Part shown: positions 16,827 to 25,974 of the stretch, piece after piece
Position numbering within the stretch: position 1 is the first letter of the stretch
Layout: each line of letters begins with the position of its first letter
Assembly (NCBI RefSeq): GCF_032334255.1
Contig: NZ_JAUHMF010000002.1
Coordinates: forward strand, 62,001-126,000
DNA length: 64,000 nucleotides
DNA from: Thermanaerothrix solaris
GTDB lineage: Bacteria > Chloroflexota > Anaerolineae > Anaerolineales > Anaerolineaceae
Direction of reading: 5' to 3'
Made by a program: the position numbers and the translations under genes
The notes under the pieces: model-generated
The model's input: only the letters and a program-made list of their open reading frames with translations
What the model was told of the DNA's origin: nothing
Databases searched by the model: none

Positions 16827-18038
16827 TCAGGGGGTGGGGGTCAGGGTGGATGTAACGGTGAGCGAGGGGGTGGGGCTGAGACTGGGCGTGGGCGAGGGCG
16901 TCGGTGTGGTGACAAGGGTCGGGCTGGGGGTGGGGGTAAGGGTGATGGTGGGCGTTTGGGTGGGTGTGGGGGTCAAGGTCGGCGTCGGCGAGATGGTCAG
17001 TTCATATTCCAGGGTCAACACGCGTGCGGAGAACGGCACCGGCGTCAGGACATAATTAATGGCATCCTGGATCTCGCCTTGAAACGCTGTGCGATTGGGC
17101 AGGAAGACGCTGACCCGCGGTTGCTCTGAGAGCAGATAGGGGCTCAGCGCCTGGGGTGAAAAGCGGAAAAATCCCAGGTGGCCCGGATCACCCAGGCGCA
17201 GTGCCAGGGGAATGGCGGTAAGTAGATCCTCCAACCCCAACGTGGTCTCCACGCTGTTGCGATAGGTGCGGTAAAGGTCCGGCAGGCGCACCAGGTTACC
17301 CCCCTGCACCAGGCGCAGGAAGAGCGCCTCCAGCACCTGCTGTTGGCGGGCATTGCGCTCAATTTCACCTTCCCCCTCGCGCACGCGCAGGTAGCACAGC
17401 ACCTGATCGCCGCTGAGCAGGTGAGTGCCGAGGGGAATATCGCCGCACATCGGCGGTGGAGGTGAGAGGATCGTCAGTTCCAGTCCGCCCAGGTCATCAA
17501 TCAAGTAAACGAAATCGGGGAGGTGCACCAGGGCGAAGTCTTGCGGGCGCACTCCCAGGTTATAGGCCAAGGTATCGGCCACCAGCGGCCATCCGCCCAG
17601 GGCGTAAGCCACATTCAGGCGTTGCAGGGTGAACCCCGGTAGATAGACGTAAAGATCCGGGGGGACGGAAAGCAGGCTGGCGCGCCCCAGGCGGGGGTGG
17701 TAGAACACCAGCATAATCGCATCGGTACGCCCCAGATGCGGGGCAGGCGCGTCGCTGCCCAAGAGCACCAGCGTGCGCACCTCGGCGGGCAGGTCCACCG
17801 TCAGCGGCGGTGGGATGGGCAGGGCAGCCGTGGCCTGCGGGGTGGAAAACGTGACAGGGGTGGGCGCAGGGGAGGGGGGCGCGGTGGCGCTGAGCGTTGG
17901 CGAAGCGAGGGTGAGGGTTGCCGTTGCCGTCGCCGCAGGGCGGGTGCAGGCGGTCAACACGAGCAGGATCAGCCCGCTTAACCCGCGGACGAACCCACGC
18001 CAGCCGGTGCGCGTGACTCGTGCCTGAGCCTCAGCCAT
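16827..18038 (-). CDS. LytR-CpsA-Psr (LCP)-like lipoprotein with Pro/Thr tail
   Basis: A 403-aa exported protein with an LCP domain, a family that attaches glycopolymers to cell-wall material. Visible LCP features are GRTDAIMLVFYHP, LSVPPDLYVYLPG, RLNVAYALGG and the late LRVREGEGEIERNARQQQ. It departs from the family in three ways. The Arg of the usual PRD motif is Pro here (VPPD). The N-terminus is a lipoprotein signal (LTAC, Cys31) rather than a simple membrane helix. The last 50 or so residues are a Thr-Pro-Ser-rich low-complexity tail. Start ATG 18038 gives the signal peptide; a longer frame reaches 18113. A TATAAT lies just upstream on the minus strand (18053-18048). Confidence 0.8.
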   Translation of the reverse strand: MAEAQARVTRTGWRGFVRGLSGLILLVLTACTRPAATATATLTLASPTLSATAPPSPAPTPVTFSTPQATAALPIPPPLTVDLPAEVRTLVLLGSDAPAPHLGRTDAIMLVFYHPRLGRASLLSVPPDLYVYLPGFTLQRLNVAYALGGWPLVADTLAYNLGVRPQDFALVHLPDFVYLIDDLGGLELTILSPPPPMCGDIPLGTHLLSGDQVLCYLRVREGEGEIERNARQQQVLEALFLRLVQGGNLVRLPDLYRTYRNSVETTLGLEDLLTAIPLALRLGDPGHLGFFRFSPQALSPYLLSEQPRVSVFLPNRTAFQGEIQDAINYVLTPVPFSARVLTLEYELTISPTPTLTPTPTQTPTITLTPTPSPTLVTTPTPSPTPSLSPTPSLTVTSTLTPTP

Positions 18039-18205
18039 CCTGCTGGCATTATAGCACAGCCGCACCCAAGGAAAAGCCGCAGTGGGCCGCCCGGGCGACC
18101 CACTGCGCTTCACAAGGTGACATAGTTCTACACCCTCGGCTAACGGCGTTGCCGGGGACGGATAACGGCCTTCCAGGGACGATCAGCCTTACTCACAGCG
18201 CGTGC

Positions 18206-18292
18206 CTACTCCGAAGAGCGTAAACCGAGCAGGCTGCACCCCAGGAACACAATCCCAACTAACGCAACCACTGCATAGACGATGAACGCCAT
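18206..18292 (-). CDS. 28-aa single-span membrane peptide
   Basis: A very short frame encoding one hydrophobic helix (FIVYAVVALVGIVFLGC) with a short polar tail (LRSSE). It is supported by a perfect AAGGAGGT (18304-18297) 4 bp before the ATG. No family is recognised. It could be a small regulatory or complex-stabilising membrane protein. The longer frame from 18469 has no comparable start signal. The gap 18293-18643 holds only this gene's leader and the candidate operator listed next. Confidence 0.5.
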   Translation of the reverse strand: MAFIVYAVVALVGIVFLGCSLLGLRSSE

Positions 18293-18528
18293 CCTGACCT
18301 CCTTCTTCCCCTTCCGCACCACGACACAACCGACCACCTTTGTAGGGTTAAACCCGCCTCGGCGTCGCTGGTTACTCTTATTGTAATTAACGGCCGTTCG
18401 CCGTTTCCCAACACTTTTGTCAGCCCACGCGTGCCGGGCCTGACAGACCTGTAAGGCGATTTGGTTCAATCATTAATACGTTGAACGGAGGCAAAAAGTT
18501 CCCTGCTAAGTCAGAACATATACGCCAT

Positions 18529-18546
18529 TACACCTATATCGGGGTA
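18529..18546. promoter_or_regulatory. candidate copper-repressor operator
   Basis: An imperfect 18-bp palindrome, TACACC-TATATC-GGGGTA, about 100 bp upstream of the YHS gene that opens the copper operon. It resembles the TAC-C-rich half-sites bound by CsoR-type copper repressors. No csoR gene is in the window, so this is inference. Confidence 0.35.
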
Positions 18547-18643
18547 CAAGATTCGGCGCTTCGAGTCTCCCTGGCTTTCTGGTATAGTTGACGAGGAACC
18601 AATAGATTATGATAGGATCGTGTTTCCAAAAGGAGTTGAGATC

Positions 18644-18838
18644 ATGAATACCCCTGCCGTTTTTAAGGACCCGGTGTGTGGTATGTCGGTGGACCCTTCT
18701 AAGGCCGCTGATCAGTATGAGTATAAAGGTGTGACCTATTACTTTTGTTCACGGGGCTGTAAACAAGCCTTTGAGCGCGACCCTGAAAAATATCTCGGCC
18801 CAACCCAGCCCGGCCCCCATTCTCACGGTTCCCATTGA
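18644..18838 (+). CDS. YHS-domain metal-binding protein
   Basis: A 64-aa protein consisting of one YHS domain, a small Cys-based metal site often found beside or fused to copper ATPases. The motif DPVCGMSVDP is followed by YYFCSRGCKQAFERDPEKYL, then a His-rich tail (HSHGSH). ATG 18644 follows AAAAGGAG; the frame can extend to GTG 18620 but that would cover the ribosome-binding site. First gene of a probable copper operon with the zinc-ribbon protein and CopB. Confidence 0.85.
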   Translation: MNTPAVFKDPVCGMSVDPSKAADQYEYKGVTYYFCSRGCKQAFERDPEKYLGPTQPGPHSHGSH

Positions 18839-18901
18839 CGCCTCGTCTTGAGATGGTCAGCGCTTCATCTCATGAGGAAGGCGTAAAAAGAGAGGATTAA
18901 G

Positions 18902-19213
18902 ATGTGCGGGTGTATGATTATGCACATGGTAACCGGCCATGCCGGGCATCAGAGTGAGTCTCACGAAGAACACCAGCGCACGAGCCCTGGTACCAGCGAG
19001 AGCCCAACAAAAGTGTCCAGTGCTGAAACGCGCTTATGCCCCCATTGCGGCTTTCCACTTCGCCCTGAGTATGCATTTTGCCCCGCGTGTGGCATGAGAC
19101 TCCCGAAAATGCAATGCCCGGCCTGTGGTCAGACGATCGAGGCAGGCTGGAAGCACTGTGGATTTTGCGGTTATCCACTGATTGAAGCCCAGGAGAGCCC
19201 CAACCAGCCTTAA
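18902..19213 (+). CDS. His-rich double zinc-ribbon protein
   Basis: A 103-aa protein with a Cys/His-rich N-terminus (MCGCMIMHMVTGH, HQSESHEEHQ) and zinc-ribbon pairs CPHCG ... CPACG and CPACG ... CGFCG. The spacing suggests two zinc ribbons. Its place between a YHS protein and CopB suggests a role in metal binding or delivery, but this is inferred from context. A GAGAGGA site precedes ATG 18902. Confidence 0.65.
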   Translation: MCGCMIMHMVTGHAGHQSESHEEHQRTSPGTSESPTKVSSAETRLCPHCGFPLRPEYAFCPACGMRLPKMQCPACGQTIEAGWKHCGFCGYPLIEAQESPNQP

Positions 19214-19264
19214 AAAGTGGGTCAGCAATTCCGACTATGTAAAGGATTGGAGATTGGAGCAGCC

Positions 19265-21364
19265 ATGGAACATCACCACCATGAGCCTCCTCATGAAAGG
19301 AAGCTCACCCCCGATCAAGGCAGTCGTGAACATGCCCAGGGGCAGGGACATCCGATTGAACACGAGCGTTCCCCTCATAAGCACGCCACCCATCAGGTGG
19401 ATCACCACGGCCACGAGCAGCTGTTCCGACGGCGCTTCTGGGGCAGCCTAATGCTCTCCATTCCGGTGCTTTTGTATAGCCCTGCGCTTCAGAGGTGGTT
19501 AGGATTCCGAATGCCGGAATTTCCCGCAAGCGAATGGATACCCTTGGCCTTTGCGGCGGCCGTTTTCATATATGGCGGTGTACCGTTCCTGCGCATGGCA
19601 GTGCCGGAACTACGCAACCGGCAACCCGGGATGATGATGCTCATCTCTCTGGCCATCACGGTCGCCTTTGTCTACAGCGTTTTGGCGCAGGTTACCCGCC
19701 TCGAGGAGGGTTTCTTTTGGGAGTTGGTTACCCTGATTGACATCATGTTGCTCGGGCACTGGTTGGAGATGCGCTCAATTCGTCAGGCCTCAGGGGCATT
19801 GAATGAACTGGCTCGCCTCTTGCCCGATACTGCGGAGCGCATTGACGCAGAAGGGAACGTTGAGACCATCCCGGTCTCGGCACTACGCCCGGGGGATCTG
19901 GTGCTGGTGCGCCCGGGCACAAGCATTCCGGCGGACGGCGAGGTGGTGGAGGGGGAATCCAGCGTAAATGAATCTATGTTGACCGGTGAATCCAGACCCG
20001 TTAAAAAGGGCATAGGGGATAAAGTCATCGCTGGCACCTTGAACGGCGAGGGAAGTCTCCGCGTCAGGGTGATGGCAGTTGGGGAACAGACGGCGCTGGC
20101 CGGCATTATGCGCCTGGTGGAACAAGCCCAGCGGTCAAAATCCCACACCCAAGTGCTGGCCGACAGAGCGGCGGGCTGGTTGTTCTACATTGCTTTAGGG
20201 GTTGCCCTGCTGACTGCTCTGGTGTGGAGCCTGGCCGTTGGTTTCAACGTGGAGGTACTCAAGCGCGTGGTTTCCGTCCTGGTCGTTGCGTGTCCTCACG
20301 CCTTAGGCCTCGCAGTGCCCTTGGTTGTCACCATTACCACCACGCTCGGCGCCCGCAATGGCATTCTGATTCGCGACCGTCTCGCGCTAGAGATCGTGCG
20401 CCAGGTGGATGTGGTGGTCTTTGACAAAACCGGAACCCTGACCGAGGGGAGATTCGGCATCGTTGGTATCAAGACGGTGGCAGGTATGGATGAGGCCAGT
20501 GCCTTAGCCCTGGCCGCGGCCATAGAGAGTGACTCAGAACATCTGATTGCTCAGGCATTGCGCCATACGGCCCATCAACGCGGTCTCATATTACCGAAAA
20601 TATCCTCGTTCGAAGCCATCAAAGGTCGTGGCGTGCGTGCGCTTTACGATGGCAAGGAGGTTTATGTGGGCGGGCCGCGCTTGCTGGAAATGTTGCATCT
20701 GGATTTGCCCGAGGAAATTGCCGCGTTTACCCGCGCTGAAGAAGCCAAAGCGAGGACAGTGGTGTATCTCTGCGCAGACTCGCAGGTGTGGGCGGCCTTT
20801 GCGGTGGCAGATACGCTTCGACCTCAGAGCCGCGAGGCCGTGCAGCGGCTCCATCAAATGGGCATTGAGGTGGCCATGCTGACGGGCGATAGCCTGGCGG
20901 TCGCCAAGGCGGTTGCCGAGGACTTGGGCATTGATCGTTTTTATGCCGAGGTCCTGCCGGAGGATAAAGAGCGGAAGATCGCCGAATTGCAAAGCCAGGG
21001 CAAGCGCGTGGCGATGGTCGGTGATGGGGTCAATGATGCCCCGGCCTTGGTGCGCGCTGATGTCGGCATCGCCATCGGCGCGGGTACCGATGTGGCCATC
21101 GAGTCTGCCGGAATCATCCTAATACATAGCAATCCCCTGGACGTCGTCAGCGTGATTACGCTTAGCCGCGCCAGTTATCGTAAGATGATTGAAAATCTGG
21201 TTTGGGCGACCGGTTACAATGTGTTTGCCCTGCCCTTGGCCGCGGGGGCCTTGGCTCCCTGGAACCTTTTTCTCTCCCCAGCCCTGGCGGCCTTATTGAT
21301 GTCGTTGAGCACGCTCATTGTCGCCCTTAATGCGCAATTGTTGCGAAGAACGCGTTTGAATTAA
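19265..21364 (+). CDS. copB: CopB-type copper-translocating P-type ATPase
   Basis: A 699-aa P1B-ATPase of the inner membrane that would export copper (Cu+, Cu2+ or Ag+). The N-terminus is His-rich (MEHHHHEPPHERK and later HxH runs), as in CopB, instead of CxxC domains. The transport motif is CPH (343-345), the phosphorylated Asp is in DKTGT (D387), and the hinge is MVGDGVNDAPAL. The conserved HP dipeptide of the N-domain reads HL here (426-427, in SEHLIAQAL). About eight membrane helices are visible. ATG 19265 has GGAG 5 bp upstream; a GTG at 19217 is less likely. Last gene of the copper cluster. Confidence 0.9.
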   Translation: MEHHHHEPPHERKLTPDQGSREHAQGQGHPIEHERSPHKHATHQVDHHGHEQLFRRRFWGSLMLSIPVLLYSPALQRWLGFRMPEFPASEWIPLAFAAAVFIYGGVPFLRMAVPELRNRQPGMMMLISLAITVAFVYSVLAQVTRLEEGFFWELVTLIDIMLLGHWLEMRSIRQASGALNELARLLPDTAERIDAEGNVETIPVSALRPGDLVLVRPGTSIPADGEVVEGESSVNESMLTGESRPVKKGIGDKVIAGTLNGEGSLRVRVMAVGEQTALAGIMRLVEQAQRSKSHTQVLADRAAGWLFYIALGVALLTALVWSLAVGFNVEVLKRVVSVLVVACPHALGLAVPLVVTITTTLGARNGILIRDRLALEIVRQVDVVVFDKTGTLTEGRFGIVGIKTVAGMDEASALALAAAIESDSEHLIAQALRHTAHQRGLILPKISSFEAIKGRGVRALYDGKEVYVGGPRLLEMLHLDLPEEIAAFTRAEEAKARTVVYLCADSQVWAAFAVADTLRPQSREAVQRLHQMGIEVAMLTGDSLAVAKAVAEDLGIDRFYAEVLPEDKERKIAELQSQGKRVAMVGDGVNDAPALVRADVGIAIGAGTDVAIESAGIILIHSNPLDVVSVITLSRASYRKMIENLVWATGYNVFALPLAAGALAPWNLFLSPALAALLMSLSTLIVALNAQLLRRTRLN

Positions 21365-21476
21365 AAGGGCGCGCCTCACCTAGAGGCAATTGGCGCAACC
21401 CCACAGCGGGGGAAAAGGCTGTACATGCAATAAGCGTGCCCAAAGCGACCGTTGTTTTTGCACTTTTGTTAAGTTT

Positions 21477-21512
21477 GCACACATTCCCTGTGCGATTGAA
21501 TTTTGCTATAAT
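21477..21512 (+). promoter_or_regulatory. promoter with overlapping inverted repeat
   Basis: TATAAT at 21507-21512 lies 65 bp before the binding-protein start. The inverted repeat GCACA-N7-TGTGC (21477-21493) covers the expected -35 position, and a TTTGCAC direct repeat lies just upstream, so a repressor or activator site is plausible. Confidence 0.4.
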
Positions 21513-21577
21513 CAGGGCAACCCCAACCTTTGTTGCGCGTCTTTGCCTCGTCGCCGTCCGCTTCGGGGGAGTGCATT

Positions 21578-22729
21578 GTGAACGACGAGCCCGCCTGTAT
21601 CCTTACCCCGGTTCGACAAACACCGATCTACCGCTGGCTGACCTGGCTGGTGGCACTGGCCCTGTTAAGCGTTGGGTGTGTCCCGCTTCCCCCTCAAGCC
21701 GCATCTTCACCTGCCCCTGAGGCCCTGCCGCTGGTGGTGCTGGATTGGGAGAACGACATCACCCCGGAAATCTTGCAGGGCTTCACCGCCGAGACGGGCA
21801 TCCCGGTGGAACTGCATTACTACTACTCCGCCGAGGAAGCCTACCGCCGCATCCTGGAAGGGGAAACATGCGACCTGGCAATTGTGGCCAACGATAAGGT
21901 ACCGGGGCTGATCCGCGCCGAGCGCCTGCTGCCGCTCGACCTGCCCCAGGTGCCCAATTTCCGCCACATCGCCCCGGCCTTCCGGGACCTGGTTATTGAC
22001 CCCGAAAACCGTTACAGCGTGCCATATTCCTGGGGCACAACGGGGTTCGTTTATCACCCTGCTCACGTTACCTCTTCGCTAATACAGTGGGCAGATTTGT
22101 GGGACGAACATTATGCCGGGCGCATCTTTCTCTGGGAGGACCCGCGCACGGTCATCGGTCTGACCTTGAAATCGTTAGGCTATTCGGTCAATAGCGAAGA
22201 TTTACAAGCCCTCAACCTGGCTGCGGCTAAACTCAATACCTGGCAAACGCTCCCGCCTGCCCCCTACCGACCCGAAGCCTTGGCTGAAGCCTTCCGCTCC
22301 GGCCGGGCGCAGGTCGCGGTGGCTTGGGTCGGGGATTATCTGCTGGCCCGTCGCGAGATTCCGGACTTGGTCTATGCCTTGCCCGCCGAAGGAAGCATCC
22401 TCTGGATGGATCATTTCGTCCTCCCGCGCTCGGCCCGCAGCCCCGAAGCCGCGCTGCGCCTGTTGGATTACCTCCTGCGTCCCGAGGTGGCCGCCCAAAT
22501 CACCGCCCAGAGCCTGTGGGCGACCGCCAATGAGACCTCCTGGGCGCAGGTAAAACTTGACCCCGACGTGCAGGTGCTCGTTTTCCCGCCTGCCGAGGCG
22601 CTGACCAACGCCGAATTGATCCTGCCCCTCAGCCCCGAGGCCGAAATGGCGTATAATCGCATGTGGGAGCAATTTGTGCGCCTGCGTACGCCCTCTCCTG
22701 AAATGATTTCGTCGCCCACTCCACCATGA
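21578..22729 (+). CDS. polyamine-type solute-binding lipoprotein (PotD-like)
   Basis: A 383-aa extracytoplasmic binding protein. The lipobox LLSVGC ends the signal segment. The mature part begins LPLVVLDWENDITPEILQGF, and has the PotD/PotF-like DLAIVANDKVPGLI and SVPYSWGTTGFVYHP segments of spermidine/putrescine binding proteins. No ABC permease or ATPase is nearby. Its stop overlaps the start of the diguanylate cyclase gene (ATGATG around 22726), so it probably serves as a sensor subunit for that enzyme. GTG 21578 has GGGGGAG 6 bp upstream; a longer frame from TTG 21530 is less likely. Confidence 0.83.
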   Translation: MNDEPACILTPVRQTPIYRWLTWLVALALLSVGCVPLPPQAASSPAPEALPLVVLDWENDITPEILQGFTAETGIPVELHYYYSAEEAYRRILEGETCDLAIVANDKVPGLIRAERLLPLDLPQVPNFRHIAPAFRDLVIDPENRYSVPYSWGTTGFVYHPAHVTSSLIQWADLWDEHYAGRIFLWEDPRTVIGLTLKSLGYSVNSEDLQALNLAAAKLNTWQTLPPAPYRPEALAEAFRSGRAQVAVAWVGDYLLARREIPDLVYALPAEGSILWMDHFVLPRSARSPEAALRLLDYLLRPEVAAQITAQSLWATANETSWAQVKLDPDVQVLVFPPAEALTNAELILPLSPEAEMAYNRMWEQFVRLRTPSPEMISSPTPP

Positions 22730-25700
22730 TGTCCACGCCTCGGCCCCCCTCTCCTGCGCCCTCTCGAGCGCCGGCTTCGTTACGCCGCACCTTCCAACGC
22801 CTGCTGCGGGGGCTGATTTTGCTCAGCCTGGCCTTCATCCTTCTTGCTACCGCCACCCTGATTTACCAAAACGAGAGCCGTTCCTGGCATGGGCGCCAGG
22901 CCGAGGTTGCCCACAACCTGGCCCTGAGCGTTCAGGCCTACCTGCAACAAACCATAAATAACCTGCAAGCCTTTGCCCTGGTCGGCCTGGACGAAGCCAG
23001 CCAACATCCCCAGCAAGCCCAGCGGCTTTTCGATCTCTATCCGGATTACGATTTGGTGCAGGTGATTGGGCCGGACAACCAGGTGATCCTCTCCTTGAGC
23101 CGTGCCGCCACCCCGACCATCCAACTGGTAACCCTGCCCCAGGCGCGCTGGCTGGCCGAAGCGCGCGCCGGGCACACCTACCTGAGCCCCTTCCAGATTT
23201 CACCCCAGGGTAAGCCCTACCTGCTCCTGGCCATGCCCGCAGTGGAAGGGCGGGTGGTGGCAGCGCAGATTTCGCTTGAACCACTGTGGGAGCGGGTGCG
23301 CACTACCTCCCTGGGCCACAGCGGCGTGGTTTACCTGGCCGATAGCGCCGGGCGCATCATGGCCCACCCGGATCCCGAGGTGGTTTTGCGCGGCGCGGTT
23401 CTGCCGCCAGAAGTGCTGGCCGTGCTTCCGGCTGCCGGCCAGCCCCAGCACCTGGAATGGAACCTGGATGCGGCGGGGCAGTGGGTGGAACGCACGGTGC
23501 TACCCATCCCCGATAGCGACTGGGTGGTGGTAGCCGAGGTTCCCGGCCACGAGGTGCACGCTGGCACTTTGCTCAGCCTGGGCATCCTGGGCGGCGGCAC
23601 CTTGCTCCTGGGCGTGCTGCTTTCGCTCGGTGCAGATGCCCACCTGCGCCGCCAGATCTTAATCCCGTTGGAGCACCTGCGCCAGGGCGCACTGGCGCTC
23701 AGCGCCGGGCGTCTGGAGCACCGCTTGAACCTCCAACGCCCGGAGGAACTGCGCCAGGTGGCACAGGCCTTCAACATCATGGCCCAAACTTTGCAGGCTC
23801 AACAGGCCGCCCTGGCCCGCCAGGCCGAGGCGCTGGCGCATCTCTACCAACTGGCGACCCTGCTCCATGCCGCGGAGAACCTCGAAAGCGCCTATAACGC
23901 AACCCTAGAGACTCTTTTTACCCTCTTTCCCCAGACTCGCGCGGCGTATATCTTTGTGCGCGATGACCAGGGCAACTTAACCCTGGCGGCATCCCGACGT
24001 GCCCCCACCGCCCCGGCCACAGAAGAAACCCTTCCCTCCACCGCGCCCAACCCCCACCGCTGGCTGGCGGCAACGACGCCGCGGGTCTACATCGAAGGCC
24101 CCTACGCCATGATCGTGCTCCAGGGGCGCCAGGACCGGCTCGGCTTGCTGCGGGTGGAAGCTCATACCCCCGAGGCCTGGGCCGAAGCCGAGCAGCGCTG
24201 GCTGGCAATGCTGGGTGATCAACTGGCCCACGCCATGCAGACCCTAACCTTGTACGAACAACTGCGCCAGGAATTAGCCGAGCGCCGCCGTGCTGAGGAA
24301 GCCTTGCGCCAGGCTCATGCCGATCTGGAAGAACGGATCCACCAGCGCACCCAGGAATTGCGCCGCCTGAATCGGGAACTCTTGCTTAGCCTTAACGAGC
24401 GCAATGTTTCCCAGGAGCGTTTGCAGCGCCAGAAACAACAATTGGAAACTCTACGCCAGGCCACGTTGGAACTTACCACACACCTGGACTTAAACAGCCT
24501 GCTTCAATCCTTGGTGCAGCATGCGGTGAAAATCGTGAACGCCGATGCTGGTGGATTCTACCTCTACGAACCCGCTCATGACTACCTGGTGCGCGTGGTC
24601 AGCCTGGGTGAGCATGCCTTGCCGCTGGGGTTGATCATCCGCCGCGGCGAGAGCCTCTCAGGGCGTGTCTTGCAGAGCCGCGAACCGATCCTCATCACCG
24701 ATTATCGCCATTGGGAAGGGCGTCTGACTCACCTGCCGCAAGAATCTCAGGTCCATGCCGTCATCGGCCTGCCGGTGCAGTGGGGGGATGAATTCCTGGG
24801 GGTACTCAACGTCGCTACTTATAAGGAACGCACCTTCAGCCAGGAAGAGGTCAACCTGCTCAATCTGTTTGCCATCCAGGCCGCCATCGCTATCCGCAAT
24901 GCGCGCATCCTGGACAACGAACGACGCCTGCGCCGCCGCGCCGAAGCCCTGGCCAAGGTCAATGCCGCGCTGACCGCCTCGTTGGAACTCAAGCCCCTGC
25001 TGCTGCGGGTACTCGAGGCCGCCACGGAGGCCATTCCGGCTGCCGACCGCGGCAGCGTCCTCTTGCTTGATCCTCAGAGCGGGGAATTGGTGATCGAAGC
25101 CCTCTATGGCTATACCGACCCGCGCATTTATGCGCTGCGCTTCCCACGCGAGGCTGGCTACGCTGCCAAAGCCCTGCGCGAAGGTCGCCCCATTTTGATT
25201 CCGGATGCCCGCGCTGACCCAGTGGTGCGTTATGACGGTGAGATCGAAGAAATGCGCCAGGTGCGCTCCGCCATCGCCGCTCCGATGTACCTGCACGAAC
25301 AACCAGTGGGTGTGATCACCCTCGATTGCACCCGCGAGACCCATGCGTTTACCTCGGAAGACCTTGACCTGCTGAAAGCCTTTGCCGACCAGGCCGCTAT
25401 CGCCATTCACAACGTTCGCCTCTACGAACGCGAGAAGCACCTCGCCATCACCGATGAATTGACCCAGGTCTATAATCGCCGCTACGCGCTCCAATTAGCC
25501 GAACGCGAAATCGAACGCGCGCGGCGCTACCGGCGCCCGTTGGCGATGATCTTGGCCGATATTGATCATTTCAAATTGGTGAACGACACGTACGGCCACC
25601 TGGTAGGGGATGAGGTATTGCACGACCTGGCCCAGCGCTGCCGCCGCCAGCTGCGCGATTTCGATGTCTTGGGGCGCTACGGCGGCGAAGAGTTCCTGAT

Positions 25701-25974
25701 GGTGCTCCCCGAAGCCGATGCCGAAGCCGCGCTGGGAGTGGCCGAGCGCCTGCGCCAGGCCGTGGCCAACCCGCCCTTCAACGGTGGCGAGCATTCTATC
25801 CAGATCACACTCTCGCTGGGTGTAGTCGCCTTTGATCGCGACCACCCCGACCTCAACCAGTGGTTGATGCGGGTAGATGCGGCCCTCTACCGCGCCAAAG
25901 AAAGCGGCCGCAACCGCGCCGTCTTGTGGGAGGGTGAGGCGGACGACGATGGCACTGCATCACCTTCCTCATAG
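22726..25974 (+). CDS. Cache-HAMP-GAF diguanylate cyclase
   Basis: A 1082-aa membrane enzyme that makes cyclic di-GMP from two GTP. Order: TM helix (about 25-45), extracytoplasmic Cache-like sensor (about 46-280), TM helix (about 283-305), HAMP, GAF-like region (about 375-510), coiled coil, two further GAF domains (about 575-725 and 745-905), and a C-terminal GGDEF domain. The active site is GGEEF (986-990), and the product-inhibition site RDFD lies five residues before it, so it should be catalytically active and feedback-controlled. It is coupled by overlap to the binding lipoprotein upstream and overlaps the glycerate kinase downstream. Confidence 0.92.
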   Translation: MMSTPRPPSPAPSRAPASLRRTFQRLLRGLILLSLAFILLATATLIYQNESRSWHGRQAEVAHNLALSVQAYLQQTINNLQAFALVGLDEASQHPQQAQRLFDLYPDYDLVQVIGPDNQVILSLSRAATPTIQLVTLPQARWLAEARAGHTYLSPFQISPQGKPYLLLAMPAVEGRVVAAQISLEPLWERVRTTSLGHSGVVYLADSAGRIMAHPDPEVVLRGAVLPPEVLAVLPAAGQPQHLEWNLDAAGQWVERTVLPIPDSDWVVVAEVPGHEVHAGTLLSLGILGGGTLLLGVLLSLGADAHLRRQILIPLEHLRQGALALSAGRLEHRLNLQRPEELRQVAQAFNIMAQTLQAQQAALARQAEALAHLYQLATLLHAAENLESAYNATLETLFTLFPQTRAAYIFVRDDQGNLTLAASRRAPTAPATEETLPSTAPNPHRWLAATTPRVYIEGPYAMIVLQGRQDRLGLLRVEAHTPEAWAEAEQRWLAMLGDQLAHAMQTLTLYEQLRQELAERRRAEEALRQAHADLEERIHQRTQELRRLNRELLLSLNERNVSQERLQRQKQQLETLRQATLELTTHLDLNSLLQSLVQHAVKIVNADAGGFYLYEPAHDYLVRVVSLGEHALPLGLIIRRGESLSGRVLQSREPILITDYRHWEGRLTHLPQESQVHAVIGLPVQWGDEFLGVLNVATYKERTFSQEEVNLLNLFAIQAAIAIRNARILDNERRLRRRAEALAKVNAALTASLELKPLLLRVLEAATEAIPAADRGSVLLLDPQSGELVIEALYGYTDPRIYALRFPREAGYAAKALREGRPILIPDARADPVVRYDGEIEEMRQVRSAIAAPMYLHEQPVGVITLDCTRETHAFTSEDLDLLKAFADQAAIAIHNVRLYEREKHLAITDELTQVYNRRYALQLAEREIERARRYRRPLAMILADIDHFKLVNDTYGHLVGDEVLHDLAQRCRRQLRDFDVLGRYGGEEFLMVLPEADAEAALGVAERLRQAVANPPFNGGEHSIQITLSLGVVAFDRDHPDLNQWLMRVDAALYRAKESGRNRAVLWEGEADDDGTASPSS

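Noticed and set aside
16798..17055. Plus-strand frame rich in Gly-Val
   Set aside because: It is the complement of the Thr-Pro tail of the LCP-like gene.
18206..18469. 87-residue reading of the small membrane peptide
   Set aside because: The upstream part lacks a start signal; the strong ribosome-binding site defines the 28-residue form.
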